Shown here piece after piece: positions 28,201 to 34,827 of a stretch of DNA of 38,763 bases. The stretch is from an uncultured Desulfobacteraceae bacterium (GTDB taxonomy: Bacteria; Desulfobacterota; Desulfobacteria; Desulfobacterales; Desulfobacteraceae), in the NCBI GenBank assembly GCA_913041495.1, contig CAJWHT010000033.1, positions 1 to 38,763 of the forward strand. The letters are read 5' to 3'. Both the position numbers and the translations under genes were made by a program. A model generated the notes under the pieces. That model saw only the letters and a program-made list of their open reading frames with translations, was not told the DNA's origin and ran no database searches. Within the stretch, counting starts at the first letter, position 1. Each line of letters starts with the position of its first letter.

Positions 28201-28649
28201 CCCTTTGCAGGGAGGCGATAACGATGCTTGAAAAGGACGATGTCCGGTGGGGTATTTCCAACATCCAGCTCTATCAGGGCATATGCATCTATATGTCTGA
28301 TGACAGGGCGGCTGCAAACCCATTGTTTGACAAGGCCATTGCATCCGCAGTCGAAAACCGGGAACCTTTTTTTCACGCCAGGGCACTCATCTGGTCGGGA
28401 CGGCTGGCCGCCGGGGCCGGCAACCGCTCCAACGCCGAAACCCTGATTCTTGAAGGTATGGAAATTCTGGAAAAGCTAGCCGTCAAACCGGACATGGCAG
28501 TGGCCAGGTTCTTTCTGGCCGAAACCTGCCTTGTGTCCGGTCAACCGGAAGCAGCCCAGGAGCATCTTACCCGGGCCGAGTCACTGTTTTCATCCATGGG
28601 AATGCTCTTCTGGCAGCAGCAGGCCGCAAAAAAAATGAAGTTGGCATGA
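25290..28649 (+). CDS. Zinc-ribbon/adenylyl cyclase/AAA-ATPase/TPR signalling protein
   Basis: A 1119-residue multidomain protein. Two zinc-ribbon motifs occupy residues 1-50 (CTNC, CEEC, CPAC, CGEC pairs). A class III cyclase domain follows (about 88-270) with the metal-binding Asp residues in FFCDVTGFTSL and in TGDGVMALFG, and the transition-state segment NLAARM. Next come a STAND/AAA-type ATPase (Walker A GEAGIGKS near 320; Walker B VIIADDIHWMD near 450) and a helical TPR-like C-terminus from about 640 to the end. It should convert ATP (or GTP) to a cyclic nucleotide under control of ATP and protein contacts. The start is ATG 25290 after CCGGAG. It lies 60 bp after the MocR gene. Confidence 0.9.
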   Translation: MKCTNCQSDNRGGIKFCEECGTCIAVECPACNTRIPLGKKFCGECGSRLQGSAEEAPGKSIDYNRPDSYTPKFMAEKILTTRSSIEGERKLVTVFFCDVTGFTSLSEALDPEAVHQIMDGCFKILMEEIHRYEGTINQFTGDGVMALFGAPLAHEDHAQRACSAALAVQAALVDYSRQVENEFGVAFKMRIGLNSGPVVVGAIGDDLRMDYTAVGDTTNLAARMESLAEPGTVQLSESTYRQVRTYFNCKDLGNVQVKGKKDPQPVFRLMEKSKVTSRLQASEAKGFVDYIGREQEMAALVKSFGRVRQGRGQVVGVVGEAGIGKSRFVFETQKGFDPDIRILETRCLQYNANIPFVPVLDLITDWFSMGKGEPETVLQEKLKNGLKDLDPELLKLTPAFRQLLSMPCADPQWERLSPQEKQEKIFDGISQFFLRLNRNAPIVIIADDIHWMDKTSEAFFHHLIGRMPDASLLLILLYRQEYEHAWGGNPIYNQIAIPPLTREESRRYIRAALNSRDVCTDIEELIFSRASGNPLFMEELCTTLIDDKTITLEEGGWQLHGDADITHVPDTLQGIIAGRMDRLGENTKTTMQMASVIGRTFGFRLLRALTGMGDAVKTYLGKLQSLEFISEKTLFPELEYIFKNIITQEVAYSSLLHNRRREIHGKIGQAIEQMYAHQLDAFYEILAFHYSKSGITDKAVHYLKASGDKAMGNYAVFEAFGFFGQALDLLDTQEEKADPERLKLLHALIAPMIILNFPPGSLKLLEQGAALSRKLQDEVSLIRFYSNTGYLNSARGRHDQGIQFSEKAFDRAVQINDITAMAQTSPDLCLANMSAGRFDRAIDVAELMIHAIDKADRKTDNFGGPAIVYSTFFTISGYCKALLGDFEAGRTDCHTGLAEAEKAGSLFTTCVCRFYTGHLHLARGDWEEATAVFAQCLQDMGDIKFTQLQAGAKAGLGLAMAFTGNAAKGKSLCREAITMLEKDDVRWGISNIQLYQGICIYMSDDRAAANPLFDKAIASAVENREPFFHARALIWSGRLAAGAGNRSNAETLILEGMEILEKLAVKPDMAVARFFLAETCLVSGQPEAAQEHLTRAESLFSSMGMLFWQQQAAKKMKLA

Positions 28650-28684
28650 CCCGCACCATATCTCCCCCTTGATAAATCCCACAA

Positions 28685-28720
28685 TCGGCCACATTTTATC
28701 TTTATGTAAACTGTGGCCGA
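28685..28720. repeat. 9-bp inverted repeat after the cyclase gene
   Basis: TCGGCCACA (28685-28693) and TGTGGCCGA (28712-28720) form a perfect inverted repeat with an 18-bp AT-rich gap. No T-run follows on either strand, so it is not a normal terminator. It could be an operator or an mRNA 3' stabiliser. It is 36 bp after the cyclase stop and about 200 bp before proline dehydrogenase. Confidence 0.45.
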
Positions 28721-28827
28721 ACCGGACCGGTAAAACTGCCCCCCATGCAACAGACCATGATTCCAAACACCAGCTAACTGGCCGGTATATAAACCAAACC
28801 CGATCTAAAACAAAAATAAACAAATGC

Positions 28828-28856
28828 TTGACAATCCCTGTAAAGGGGCGCATAGT
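28828..28856 (+). promoter_or_regulatory. Putative promoter of the proline dehydrogenase gene
   Basis: Consensus TTGACA (28828-28833), a 17-bp spacer and CATAGT (28851-28856), 62 bp before the ATG at 28919. Good match in a clean intergenic position. Confidence 0.6.
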
Positions 28857-28918
28857 CGAATAAAATTTAAATGGTTAAACCATTACAAAAATAATTAAAC
28901 TCGGATCAGGAGTGCACC

Positions 28919-29830
28919 ATGATAAACAAACTCATCAGCCAGACCCTGCCCTACTTTCCCCAGAAGTTTATCTGGCAGTTTTCAAAAGCCTATATTGCCG
29001 GTGAAACCACCCAGGACGCCATTGACGCTTCCAAAGCCCTGAACAGCGAAAAAACAATGGTCACCCTGGACATCCTGGGAGAATTTATAGAGAACATGGA
29101 TCAGGCCAGGGAAAACCGGGATGAATACCTTGCCCTTATCGATACGGTGGAACAGACCGATGTTATCGGCAACTATTCCCTGAAACCCACCATGTTCGGC
29201 CTGCTTCTGGACAAGGAGCAATGCTATCAGCACATCCGCGACCTGGTGGCCAAAGCTGCGTCCCACGATAATTTCATTCGCATTGATATGGAAAACTCCC
29301 CTTGCGTGGATGATTCCATTGAAATGTTCAGACGCCTAAAAAAGGAATTCCCGAAAAACGTCGGCCTGGTGCTTCAGGCATACCTGAGGCGGACCCTGTC
29401 CGACCTGGAATCCATGACAGACCTGCTCTCGGACGAGGCCGATCTCAACTTCCGGCTCTGCAAGGGTATTTATGTGGAATCTTCCCGGATTGCCTACAAG
29501 GATTACCACGAAATCAACCGCCACTATCTGGAAGACCTTGAATTCATGATCCAAAAAGGCATGTACCCGGCCATTGCCACCCACGACAAGCCCCTGATCC
29601 AGGGTGCCCTGGATCTCATCACCAAATACAAACTGCCCAAACACAAGTACGAGTTCCAGATGCTTTACGGCGTTACGCCGAAACAGCGCCGCTCACTGGT
29701 AGCTGCCGGCCATCCGGTGCGGGTATACGTTCCGTTCGGAGCCCATTGGTTCGGATACTCCACCCGGCGGCTAAAAGAAAACCCGGCCATGGTCAGCCAT
29801 ATTCTCAAAGCAATGCTGGGAAAAGGATAG
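28919..29830 (+). CDS. Proline dehydrogenase (monofunctional)
   Basis: A 303-residue FAD-dependent proline dehydrogenase that oxidises proline to pyrroline-5-carboxylate. Diagnostic segments are IRIDMENS, LQAYLRRT, RLCKGIYVES, AIATHD, YEFQMLYGV, and the C-terminal RVYVPFGAHWFGYSTRRLKENP. The length is that of the single-domain (PutA-beta8alpha8) form; there is no P5C dehydrogenase domain or partner in the window. Translation starts at ATG 28919 after AGGAG. The gene has its own promoter and a strong terminator, so it is transcribed alone. With the nearby peptide importer it suggests use of amino acids. Confidence 0.95.
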   Translation: MINKLISQTLPYFPQKFIWQFSKAYIAGETTQDAIDASKALNSEKTMVTLDILGEFIENMDQARENRDEYLALIDTVEQTDVIGNYSLKPTMFGLLLDKEQCYQHIRDLVAKAASHDNFIRIDMENSPCVDDSIEMFRRLKKEFPKNVGLVLQAYLRRTLSDLESMTDLLSDEADLNFRLCKGIYVESSRIAYKDYHEINRHYLEDLEFMIQKGMYPAIATHDKPLIQGALDLITKYKLPKHKYEFQMLYGVTPKQRRSLVAAGHPVRVYVPFGAHWFGYSTRRLKENPAMVSHILKAMLGKG

Positions 29831-29852
29831 CCACTCCCGGTCTTCAGATATC

Positions 29853-29889
29853 AGCCCCCGGACCACGTGTCCGGGGGCTTGAAGTTTTT
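29853..29889 (+). terminator. Terminator after proline dehydrogenase
   Basis: A perfect 11-bp stem (AGCCCCCGGAC at 29853-29863 with GTCCGGGGGCT at 29869-29879) and a T-run at 29885-29889, 23 bp after the stop codon. Confidence 0.85.
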
Positions 29890-29930
29890 CCTCCTTGCTT
29901 ATGCGGCCATCCCGTATTATTTTTGTTGCC

Positions 29931-30929
29931 ATGACCGACCAGCCGCAACATACAGCTGCAACACACGGTATCCAACCGGCCCTGGACCGCGCGGTGGACG
30001 CCTATATCACATCCCGGCGGGAAAAAATCCCGGATTTCGTAGCAACCCATTTCAGTGTCACCGGGGCTGCCAGGCTCAACCGGAAGGCCCTGGGAATGGA
30101 CCTGGTTAAGGCCCCGGCCAACCTGGCCTGGACCCTGCCCTACACCGCATTCCGGGCGGCAGGACTGCTGGGAGAAAAAGCCGGACTCACATGGCTGCAA
30201 CGCCTGTCAAAAAAACTGCCGCCGGGTTTTACCACTGCGGTTCAAAAGGAGATCAACCGTCTCATATTCACGGAGCTTCTGGAACTTCCCCTGGCAGACG
30301 ATGAGAACGATGAATACCCAGAGGACGTGCCGGATGCCCTGTTGGCGGAAATCCTGAACCAGCCCGAAATCAGGGATATCTTTCAGCAGCACCTGGTTAT
30401 GATCCAACACAAATCCCAGCAGGAAGGCTTCCGGCGGGCCCTTGAACAGCAACTCAAGGAATATGCAGTGGACCGCACCGCCGTCTCCGAGATGGCCGGC
30501 AACCTCATCAGCCTCTCCGCAGGTGCAGGGGCTCTGGGCACCATGACCCCGGGCGGCTTCAGCTTCGGTGCCGGTCTTGCCACAGCCATTGCCCAGCAGT
30601 CCGCCATATCCAACTTTATCCTCGGCCCGACCCTGGGCAGCCTTTATTACAGTGTTTTTCCCGCCACCGCATCTGCGGGCCTGCTGGTGGCCTCCACCAC
30701 CAGTGTCCTCACCGTCCTGGCCGTGCTCACCGCTTTTTCGGGCGTGATCACAGATCCCCTCCAGGCAAAGCTGGGCGTCCACGAAAAACGGCTAAACCGC
30801 CTCGTGGATAGCCTTGCCTCAACCCTGAAAGACCGAAAAGACTCCGACAAGGGGCTGCGGGCCCAGTATCTGGCAAGGGTATTTGATTTGATGGATCTTT
30901 TGAAAACTGCGGCGTATGCAGTTCGGTGA
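29931..30929 (+). CDS. Two-TM protein of unknown function (DUF6635-like impression)
   Basis: A 332-residue protein if started at ATG 29931; the frame also allows ATG 29901. Neither has a good ribosome binding site, and the earlier start would sit almost on the proline dehydrogenase terminator. The segment DFVATHFSVTGAARLNRKALGMDLVKAPANL near the N-terminus recalls the DUF6635 group, from memory only. Hydrophobic, Gly/Ala-rich helices occur near residues 195-270 (GAGALGTMTPGGFSFGAG, then LLVASTTSVLTVLAVLTAF). The C-terminus is charged. It may be an inner-membrane protein. Its function is unknown, and it is followed by 141 bp without a gene, which contain only a weak inverted repeat (CCGTCAT/ATGACGG). 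Confidence 0.7.
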   Translation: MTDQPQHTAATHGIQPALDRAVDAYITSRREKIPDFVATHFSVTGAARLNRKALGMDLVKAPANLAWTLPYTAFRAAGLLGEKAGLTWLQRLSKKLPPGFTTAVQKEINRLIFTELLELPLADDENDEYPEDVPDALLAEILNQPEIRDIFQQHLVMIQHKSQQEGFRRALEQQLKEYAVDRTAVSEMAGNLISLSAGAGALGTMTPGGFSFGAGLATAIAQQSAISNFILGPTLGSLYYSVFPATASAGLLVASTTSVLTVLAVLTAFSGVITDPLQAKLGVHEKRLNRLVDSLASTLKDRKDSDKGLRAQYLARVFDLMDLLKTAAYAVR

Positions 30930-31070
30930 AACCGTCATTTCCCTAAAAGACAGTGCAAGCATTAGCTTCATGACGGCTTAACCAACTCGGACTTATGGCA
31001 AATTAGCAAAGGTTAATTGGGTACCGTCTTTAATTCAGCAATCCGAACCTTTTTGCCTCAGTTTGAGAAC

Positions 31071-31784
31071 CTAATTTGAGACCTCTTTCAGCTGTTTCCT
31101 ACTCTCTATAATCAACAATTTAAGCTTTTGGCAAACATCGTCTAAAGGCATGGCATCCGTTAATTGGCTATTCTTTATCGGAGAATCTTTGTTCATTTTT
31201 TTTGCAAATTCTGGGATTGCTTGATGTTCAAATGCTTTATTAAAAAACTCAGCGGTGTACATTGGCCCAATATACTCACAATTGTTTTTAAAAGGTTTTA
31301 TAATTCGTAAGAGTATAGAAGAAAGATCCAGCGTAAATTCAAGGCAAATAGTTGCAACGTCTTCTTTTGGAACCTCTACTATCTCTATATTATCACGTCC
31401 ATCTATCCTGACAAAATCACAAGCAACATAAAAGCGACCTTCTACCCACATGTTTATAATCGGTTTCCCATCATGTGTAATTGCATTTCTGCTCTTTTTG
31501 ATAAAGTCAATATGCCTTACGTCATTTAGCGATGACCAACGCACTGGATCTCCAGTAAGAACTGGTAATATGTCCTTCATAGTTTGAACAAGCGAAGAAA
31601 ATGCTGCAAAACGGTAATTTAATTCACGTCCGTGTCCAGCTGTTGACTCTTTTTCTATCTCGAAAAGCCTTAAAGCGTCTGTACATACTTCAAGAACTTG
31701 CGATAAACGATACTCGAATTCATTAATGCTGTTCTTAAGAAAATGCGCAAACTGTGACTTTCTATCTTTGGGTGCTATGCTCAC
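31071..31784 (-). CDS. HEPN-like protein, possible ribonuclease (stand-alone)
   Basis: A 237-residue protein in an AT-rich interval unlike the surrounding genes. It is largely helical, and near residues 99-104 has RNAITH, the R-x4-H motif (with Asn after Arg) that forms the active site of many HEPN ribonucleases. A short beta-rich segment (WVEGRFYVACDFVRIDG) follows and then more helices. No nucleotidyltransferase (MNT) partner is adjacent. The frame extends to TTG 31802, but GTG 31784 follows a GGGGAG site, so GTG is preferred. HEPN proteins often act in toxin-antitoxin or phage-defence systems; this role is inferred from motif and context only, and the family is not identified. Confidence 0.65.
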   Translation of the reverse strand: MSIAPKDRKSQFAHFLKNSINEFEYRLSQVLEVCTDALRLFEIEKESTAGHGRELNYRFAAFSSLVQTMKDILPVLTGDPVRWSSLNDVRHIDFIKKSRNAITHDGKPIINMWVEGRFYVACDFVRIDGRDNIEIVEVPKEDVATICLEFTLDLSSILLRIIKPFKNNCEYIGPMYTAEFFNKAFEHQAIPEFAKKMNKDSPIKNSQLTDAMPLDDVCQKLKLLIIESRKQLKEVSN

Positions 31785-31970
31785 AAATCTTTGTCTCCCC
31801 AAATACGAGTTTGCAAAGTGTACTGATCAACAAAGTTTTTTTATCAATACTTTTTAAAGTGTTAAAATATCACATCCTCCAAAACACAAGGATCTTCTTT
31901 ATAGATATAAGATATTCTTTAAGTATGCAAAAAACAACGTCTGATCCCGTATCCTCCAATGCAAACCAGG

Positions 31971-32147
31971 AGGGCCAGGCAGCCGGTGCCGTGGAGGCCC
32001 GGAGCGGCGTGAGATTACGCGGGGCGTCACGGACAGACAGACCCGTGAATCTCCGCTACTTCGGCGATCACGACGATTGCCGAAGTTTTAGTGGAGGGTC
32101 CCGCGGGGCCGGCTGCCGGGTTGGAACTACCTCACTAATCAGGCCCT
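31971..32147. ncRNA. Structured GC-rich element, candidate non-coding RNA or folded repeat
   Basis: A 177-nt GC-rich block lies in AT-rich intergenic DNA. By eye it folds into one closed structure. The outer stem is AGGGCC/GGCCCT (31971-31976 with 32142-32147). The main helix is 31978-31986 with 32109-32117 (9 bp), 31989-31994 with 32101-32106 and 31996-32000 with 32096-32100. A branch pairs 32003-32006 and 32011-32016 with 32048-32057 and carries the hairpins 32017-32027 and 32028-32047. A further hairpin spans 32058-32086 (8-bp stem). More than 50 bp pair in all. No recognised RNA family (6S, SRP, RNase P, tmRNA, group II, attC, retron) matched. Transcription strand and function are unknown. 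An open frame runs through but has no ribosome binding site and an unlikely protein. Confidence 0.5.
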
Positions 32148-32324
32148 TGTCAAACACTCTCACTCAAAAACGTTTTTTCTTGATAATTCCAATTCCGAAA
32201 AATTACCTCTGGACATCTCAAATCAGACATGCAATAGTTCTCTTTGACATCAAAAATTAGCCTACCAAACTTTTTTAATATTAATCAAACTTTTTCACCC
32301 AACCCTCTTGCCAAGCTCGAAAAG
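32148..32324. other. AT-rich gap between the structured element and the 79-residue gene
   Basis: No gene found. AAAAACGTTTTT (32166-32177) with its T-run could end a plus-strand transcript of the structured element, but the stem is weak. A TTGACA at 32244-32249 (plus) has no matching -10, and a minus-strand TTGACA at 32153-32148 likewise has a poor -10. The 168 bp on the other side of the element (31803-31970) is also AT-rich and shows only a CCTCC/GGAGG hairpin at 31953-31973. Confidence 0.4.
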
Positions 32325-32402
32325 ACTGTTTACACTTTACTTCAAGACACACCTCAAACGAAAACCACAACACGAGGGGTCTTGGAACAAACTGTTTACA
32401 CT
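32325..32402. repeat. 12-bp direct repeat upstream of the 79-residue gene
   Basis: ACTGTTTACACT occurs at 32325-32336 and again at 32391-32402, exactly 66 bp apart. The second copy sits in the spacer of the putative promoter at 32382-32410, so a protein bound there would probably repress. The 66-bp spacing would suit looping or two independent sites. Confidence 0.55.
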
Positions 32403-32410
32403 ATTATATA
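32382..32410 (+). promoter_or_regulatory. Putative promoter of the 79-residue gene
   Basis: TTGGAA (32382-32387), a 17-bp spacer and TATATA (32405-32410), only 14 bp before the start codon. Initiation would give a very short leader, so the mRNA 5' end would sit almost at the ribosome binding site, or the real promoter is elsewhere. Confidence 0.35.
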
Positions 32411-32423
32411 AAAGGAGCCTCTT

Positions 32424-32663
32424 ATGAGAGATAGAGCAGTCAGACGGCACCAGGAATTCAAAGTCAGACAGAAACTGAACAGACAGTATAATAGTTGCAT
32501 TGAGAATCTCCCCAGTGATGCGAGAGACACCATTGAAGGGAATGTGGACAAAATTAAAAAGGTCTGTGCCAATCCGTTTTCCGATGAAACCGACAGGCAC
32601 CTGGGTAAGAAAACCCTTCAGGAACGCAAACACGACATCACCATGAGAGAACAGCTGCAGTAA
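32424..32663 (+). CDS. Small basic protein, 79 residues, unknown function
   Basis: The frame begins at ATG 32424, 6 bp after an AAAGGAG site, and ends 25 bp before a strong terminator, so this is a real gene. The protein is charged and basic throughout (MRDRAVRRHQEFKVRQK at the start), with no signal peptide, membrane helix or recognised motif, and single cysteines at about residues 24 and 48. It resembles small nucleic-acid-binding or stress proteins in composition only. It is flanked by its own promoter-like sequence, the direct repeat, and a terminator, which points to an independently regulated single-gene unit. I do not recognise the family. Confidence 0.75.
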   Translation: MRDRAVRRHQEFKVRQKLNRQYNSCIENLPSDARDTIEGNVDKIKKVCANPFSDETDRHLGKKTLQERKHDITMREQLQ

Positions 32664-32687
32664 ACAGCCCCTCTGATCAAACCCAAC

Positions 32688-32733
32688 AGGCCCGGGGCAG
32701 TTCCAATAACTGTTCCGGGCCTTGCTATTTTAG
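32688..32733 (+). terminator. Terminator after the 79-residue gene
   Basis: AGGCCCGG (32688-32695) pairs with CCGGGCCT (32715-32722), with an inner CAGTT/AACTG stem (32698-32702 with 32708-32712), followed by TTGCTATTTTA. The strong stem may also slow transcription from the convergent ABC operon, though the minus-strand T-run is poor. Confidence 0.75.
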
Positions 32734-32764
32734 GGCACGACAAGCACTCCGTCCCCCAATGATG

Positions 32765-33796
32765 TTATGCAGGTATCAGACTCCCGTTCCGCTGATCCGC
32801 CTTGAGGCAGGCCACCATATGGCCGTTAAAGATCTCTTTTACTTCCGGCGGTGTCTGGCTGCACTCCGGCTCCGCAATGGGGCAGCGGGTATGAAATACG
32901 CAGCCTTTGGGGGGATTGGCAGGGCTTGGCACCTCATCGTTGAGCAGTATTCTTTTGCGCTTTCTTTCCAGAATGGGGTCCGGGATGGGAATGGCGGAAA
33001 TCAGGCTCTGGGTGTAGGGGTGGAGAGGTTCACAGAACAGGCGTTCCCGGGTGGTGAGTTCCACGATTTTCCCCAGGTACATAACGGCCACCCGGCTGGA
33101 AATGTGCTGAACCATGGAAAGGTCATGGGCAATAAACATATAGGTCAGGCCCAGCTCCTTTTGCAGGTCTTCGAAAAGGTTGATGACCTGGGCCTGGATT
33201 GATACGTCCAGGGCGGAGATGGGTTCGTCGCAAACGATGAACTTGGGGTTCAGGGACAGGGCGCGGGCGATGTTGATGCGCTGGCGCTGGCCGCCGGAAA
33301 ACTCATGGGGAAAGCGGTTGTAATGGTTGGGGTTCAGGCCCACCAGATCCAGCAGTTCCATGACCCTGGCCCGCATCTGTTCGGCGGTATGGCCGGTGTG
33401 GATCTGCATGGGCTCGGCAATGATATTGCCGATGCTGTGCCTGGGATTGAGGGAGGCGTAGGAATCCTGGAAGATCATCTGCATTTCCGGGCGGATCTTC
33501 CGGATCTCTTCCCTTCCTAGTTCCGTGATTTCCCGGCCGTCAATGACCACGCTGCCGGCGGTCGGTTTTTCCAGCCTCAGAATGGCCCGTCCCGTGGTGG
33601 ACTTGCCGCAGCCGCTTTCACCAACGACGCCGAGGGTTTCTCCGGCATGAATATCAAAAGAGATATCATCCACGGCTTTAACGGCCCCGATTTTCCGGTT
33701 GAACACCAGGCCTTTGCGGATGGGGAAGTGTTTTTTCAGGTTGCGGACCTTTACCAGGGGCTCTCGATTTTTCTCAAGGGACGGCGTATCCATCAT
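32765..33796 (-). CDS. Oligopeptide/dipeptide ABC ATPase (DppF/OppF-like)
   Basis: A 343-residue ATPase that drives the importer from the cytoplasmic side. Walker A is GESGCGKST, the Q-loop follows in MIFQDSYASLNP, and the signature and Walker B are FSGGQRQRIN and FIVCDEPISALDVS. A C-terminal oligopeptide-type extension has four cysteines (C-x5-C-x6-C and a later C), the arrangement that holds a [4Fe-4S] cluster in some DppD/DppF proteins. The open frame extends 84 bp upstream of ATG 33796, but that ATG follows GGAGGAGG and overlaps the TGA stop of the previous gene, so translation is coupled. Confidence 0.93.
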   Translation of the reverse strand: MMDTPSLEKNREPLVKVRNLKKHFPIRKGLVFNRKIGAVKAVDDISFDIHAGETLGVVGESGCGKSTTGRAILRLEKPTAGSVVIDGREITELGREEIRKIRPEMQMIFQDSYASLNPRHSIGNIIAEPMQIHTGHTAEQMRARVMELLDLVGLNPNHYNRFPHEFSGGQRQRINIARALSLNPKFIVCDEPISALDVSIQAQVINLFEDLQKELGLTYMFIAHDLSMVQHISSRVAVMYLGKIVELTTRERLFCEPLHPYTQSLISAIPIPDPILERKRKRILLNDEVPSPANPPKGCVFHTRCPIAEPECSQTPPEVKEIFNGHMVACLKADQRNGSLIPA

Positions 33797-34818
33797 GCCT
33801 CCTCCTTTGCCACATCCAGAAAGCAGGCGGCCCGGTGGCGGTCCCCCATCTGCCTGGATTTCGGAATATCCTCCCAGCACCGTTCCCTGGCCATGTGGCA
33901 GCGCCAGGCATACTGGCAGTGCACAGGTTTTTCCAGAAGATCGGGGGGCACACCGTCAATGCTTTCCAGACGGTGGTGGACCGTTTCCCCCATCTTGGGC
34001 AAGGCTCCCAACAGCTTGATGGTGTAGGGATGGGATGGCCGGTAAAATATGTCGTCCACCGGGGCGGTTTCCACCACGTGGCCGGCGTACATGACCATGA
34101 CCCGGTCGGCCATGCCGGCAACCACACCAAGATCATGGGTGATCCAGATGACGGACATGTCCATCTCCTTTTTCAGGCGCTGGACCAGTTCGATGATCTG
34201 GGCCTGCACCGTGACATCCAGGGCGGTGGTGGGCTCATCTGCGATGATGATGTTGGGTTCGCAGGCAATGGACAGGGCGATCATGGCCCGCTGCCGCATC
34301 CCCCCTGAAAACTGGTGGGGATAGGCCGCAGCCCGTTTTTTAGGTTCGGGAATGCCCACGTACGCCAAAAGTTCAACACTCCGTTTCATGGCGGCGGATG
34401 GACTCATGCCCAGGTGCTCCACCAGGGTTTCCCCGATCTGGCGGCCCACGGTCATTACCGGGTTGAGGGCGGAGAGGGCATCCTGGAAGATAAAACCGAT
34501 GTGGTCCCCCCTGATCCGGCTGATGCCTGATTTGTTCAGGGTGAGAAGATCCACAGGCGCTTCATCCCCGTAGTAAAATGCCTGGCCGCCTTCGATCTTA
34601 GCCGGCGGTGCGGGCAGCAGATGCAGCAGGGACATCATGGTCACGCTCTTGCCGCTGCCGCTCTCCCCAACAACCCCGAGGGTTTCCCCGTGGTTCAGAT
34701 GGAAGGTTACCCCGGACAGGGCGTTGACCACCCCGTCAAAGGTATGGAACCGGGTCACCAGGTTATGGACATCGAGTATTTTTTTATTTCGAATCTTGTC
34801 TCTATTTAATTTGACCAC
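33793..34818 (-). CDS. Oligopeptide/dipeptide ABC ATPase (DppD/OppD-like)
   Basis: The 341-residue partner ATPase. It has Walker A GESGSGKS near 52-59, the Q-loop FIFQDALSALNP, signature FSGGMRQRAMIAL, Walker B IIIADEPTTALD and the H-loop ITHDLGVV. The C-terminal domain contains four cysteines in C-x5-C-x6-C-x17-C, the same spacing type that carries a [4Fe-4S] cluster in characterised DppD proteins; that cluster is therefore plausible here. Its stop codon overlaps the DppF start. The gap to the DppC gene is 9 bp. Substrate is not given by sequence. Confidence 0.93.
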   Translation of the reverse strand: MVKLNRDKIRNKKILDVHNLVTRFHTFDGVVNALSGVTFHLNHGETLGVVGESGSGKSVTMMSLLHLLPAPPAKIEGGQAFYYGDEAPVDLLTLNKSGISRIRGDHIGFIFQDALSALNPVMTVGRQIGETLVEHLGMSPSAAMKRSVELLAYVGIPEPKKRAAAYPHQFSGGMRQRAMIALSIACEPNIIIADEPTTALDVTVQAQIIELVQRLKKEMDMSVIWITHDLGVVAGMADRVMVMYAGHVVETAPVDDIFYRPSHPYTIKLLGALPKMGETVHHRLESIDGVPPDLLEKPVHCQYAWRCHMARERCWEDIPKSRQMGDRHRAACFLDVAKEEA

Positions 34819-34827
34819 GCGTTCTCC

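Noticed and set aside
28669-28863. Plus-strand 64-codon frame between the cyclase and proline dehydrogenase genes
   Set aside because: No ribosome binding site; it crosses the inverted repeat and the putative promoter of proline dehydrogenase.
31971-32147. Type III toxin-antitoxin RNA repeats, retron, integron attC or group II intron
   Set aside because: No tandem repeats, no reverse transcriptase, no attC core sites and no intron domain V motif were seen. None can explain the element.
31754-32260. Plus-strand open frame of 168 codons through the structured element
   Set aside because: No ribosome binding site at any start, it overlaps the HEPN-like start, and the predicted protein is low-quality where the sequence instead shows an ordered fold.
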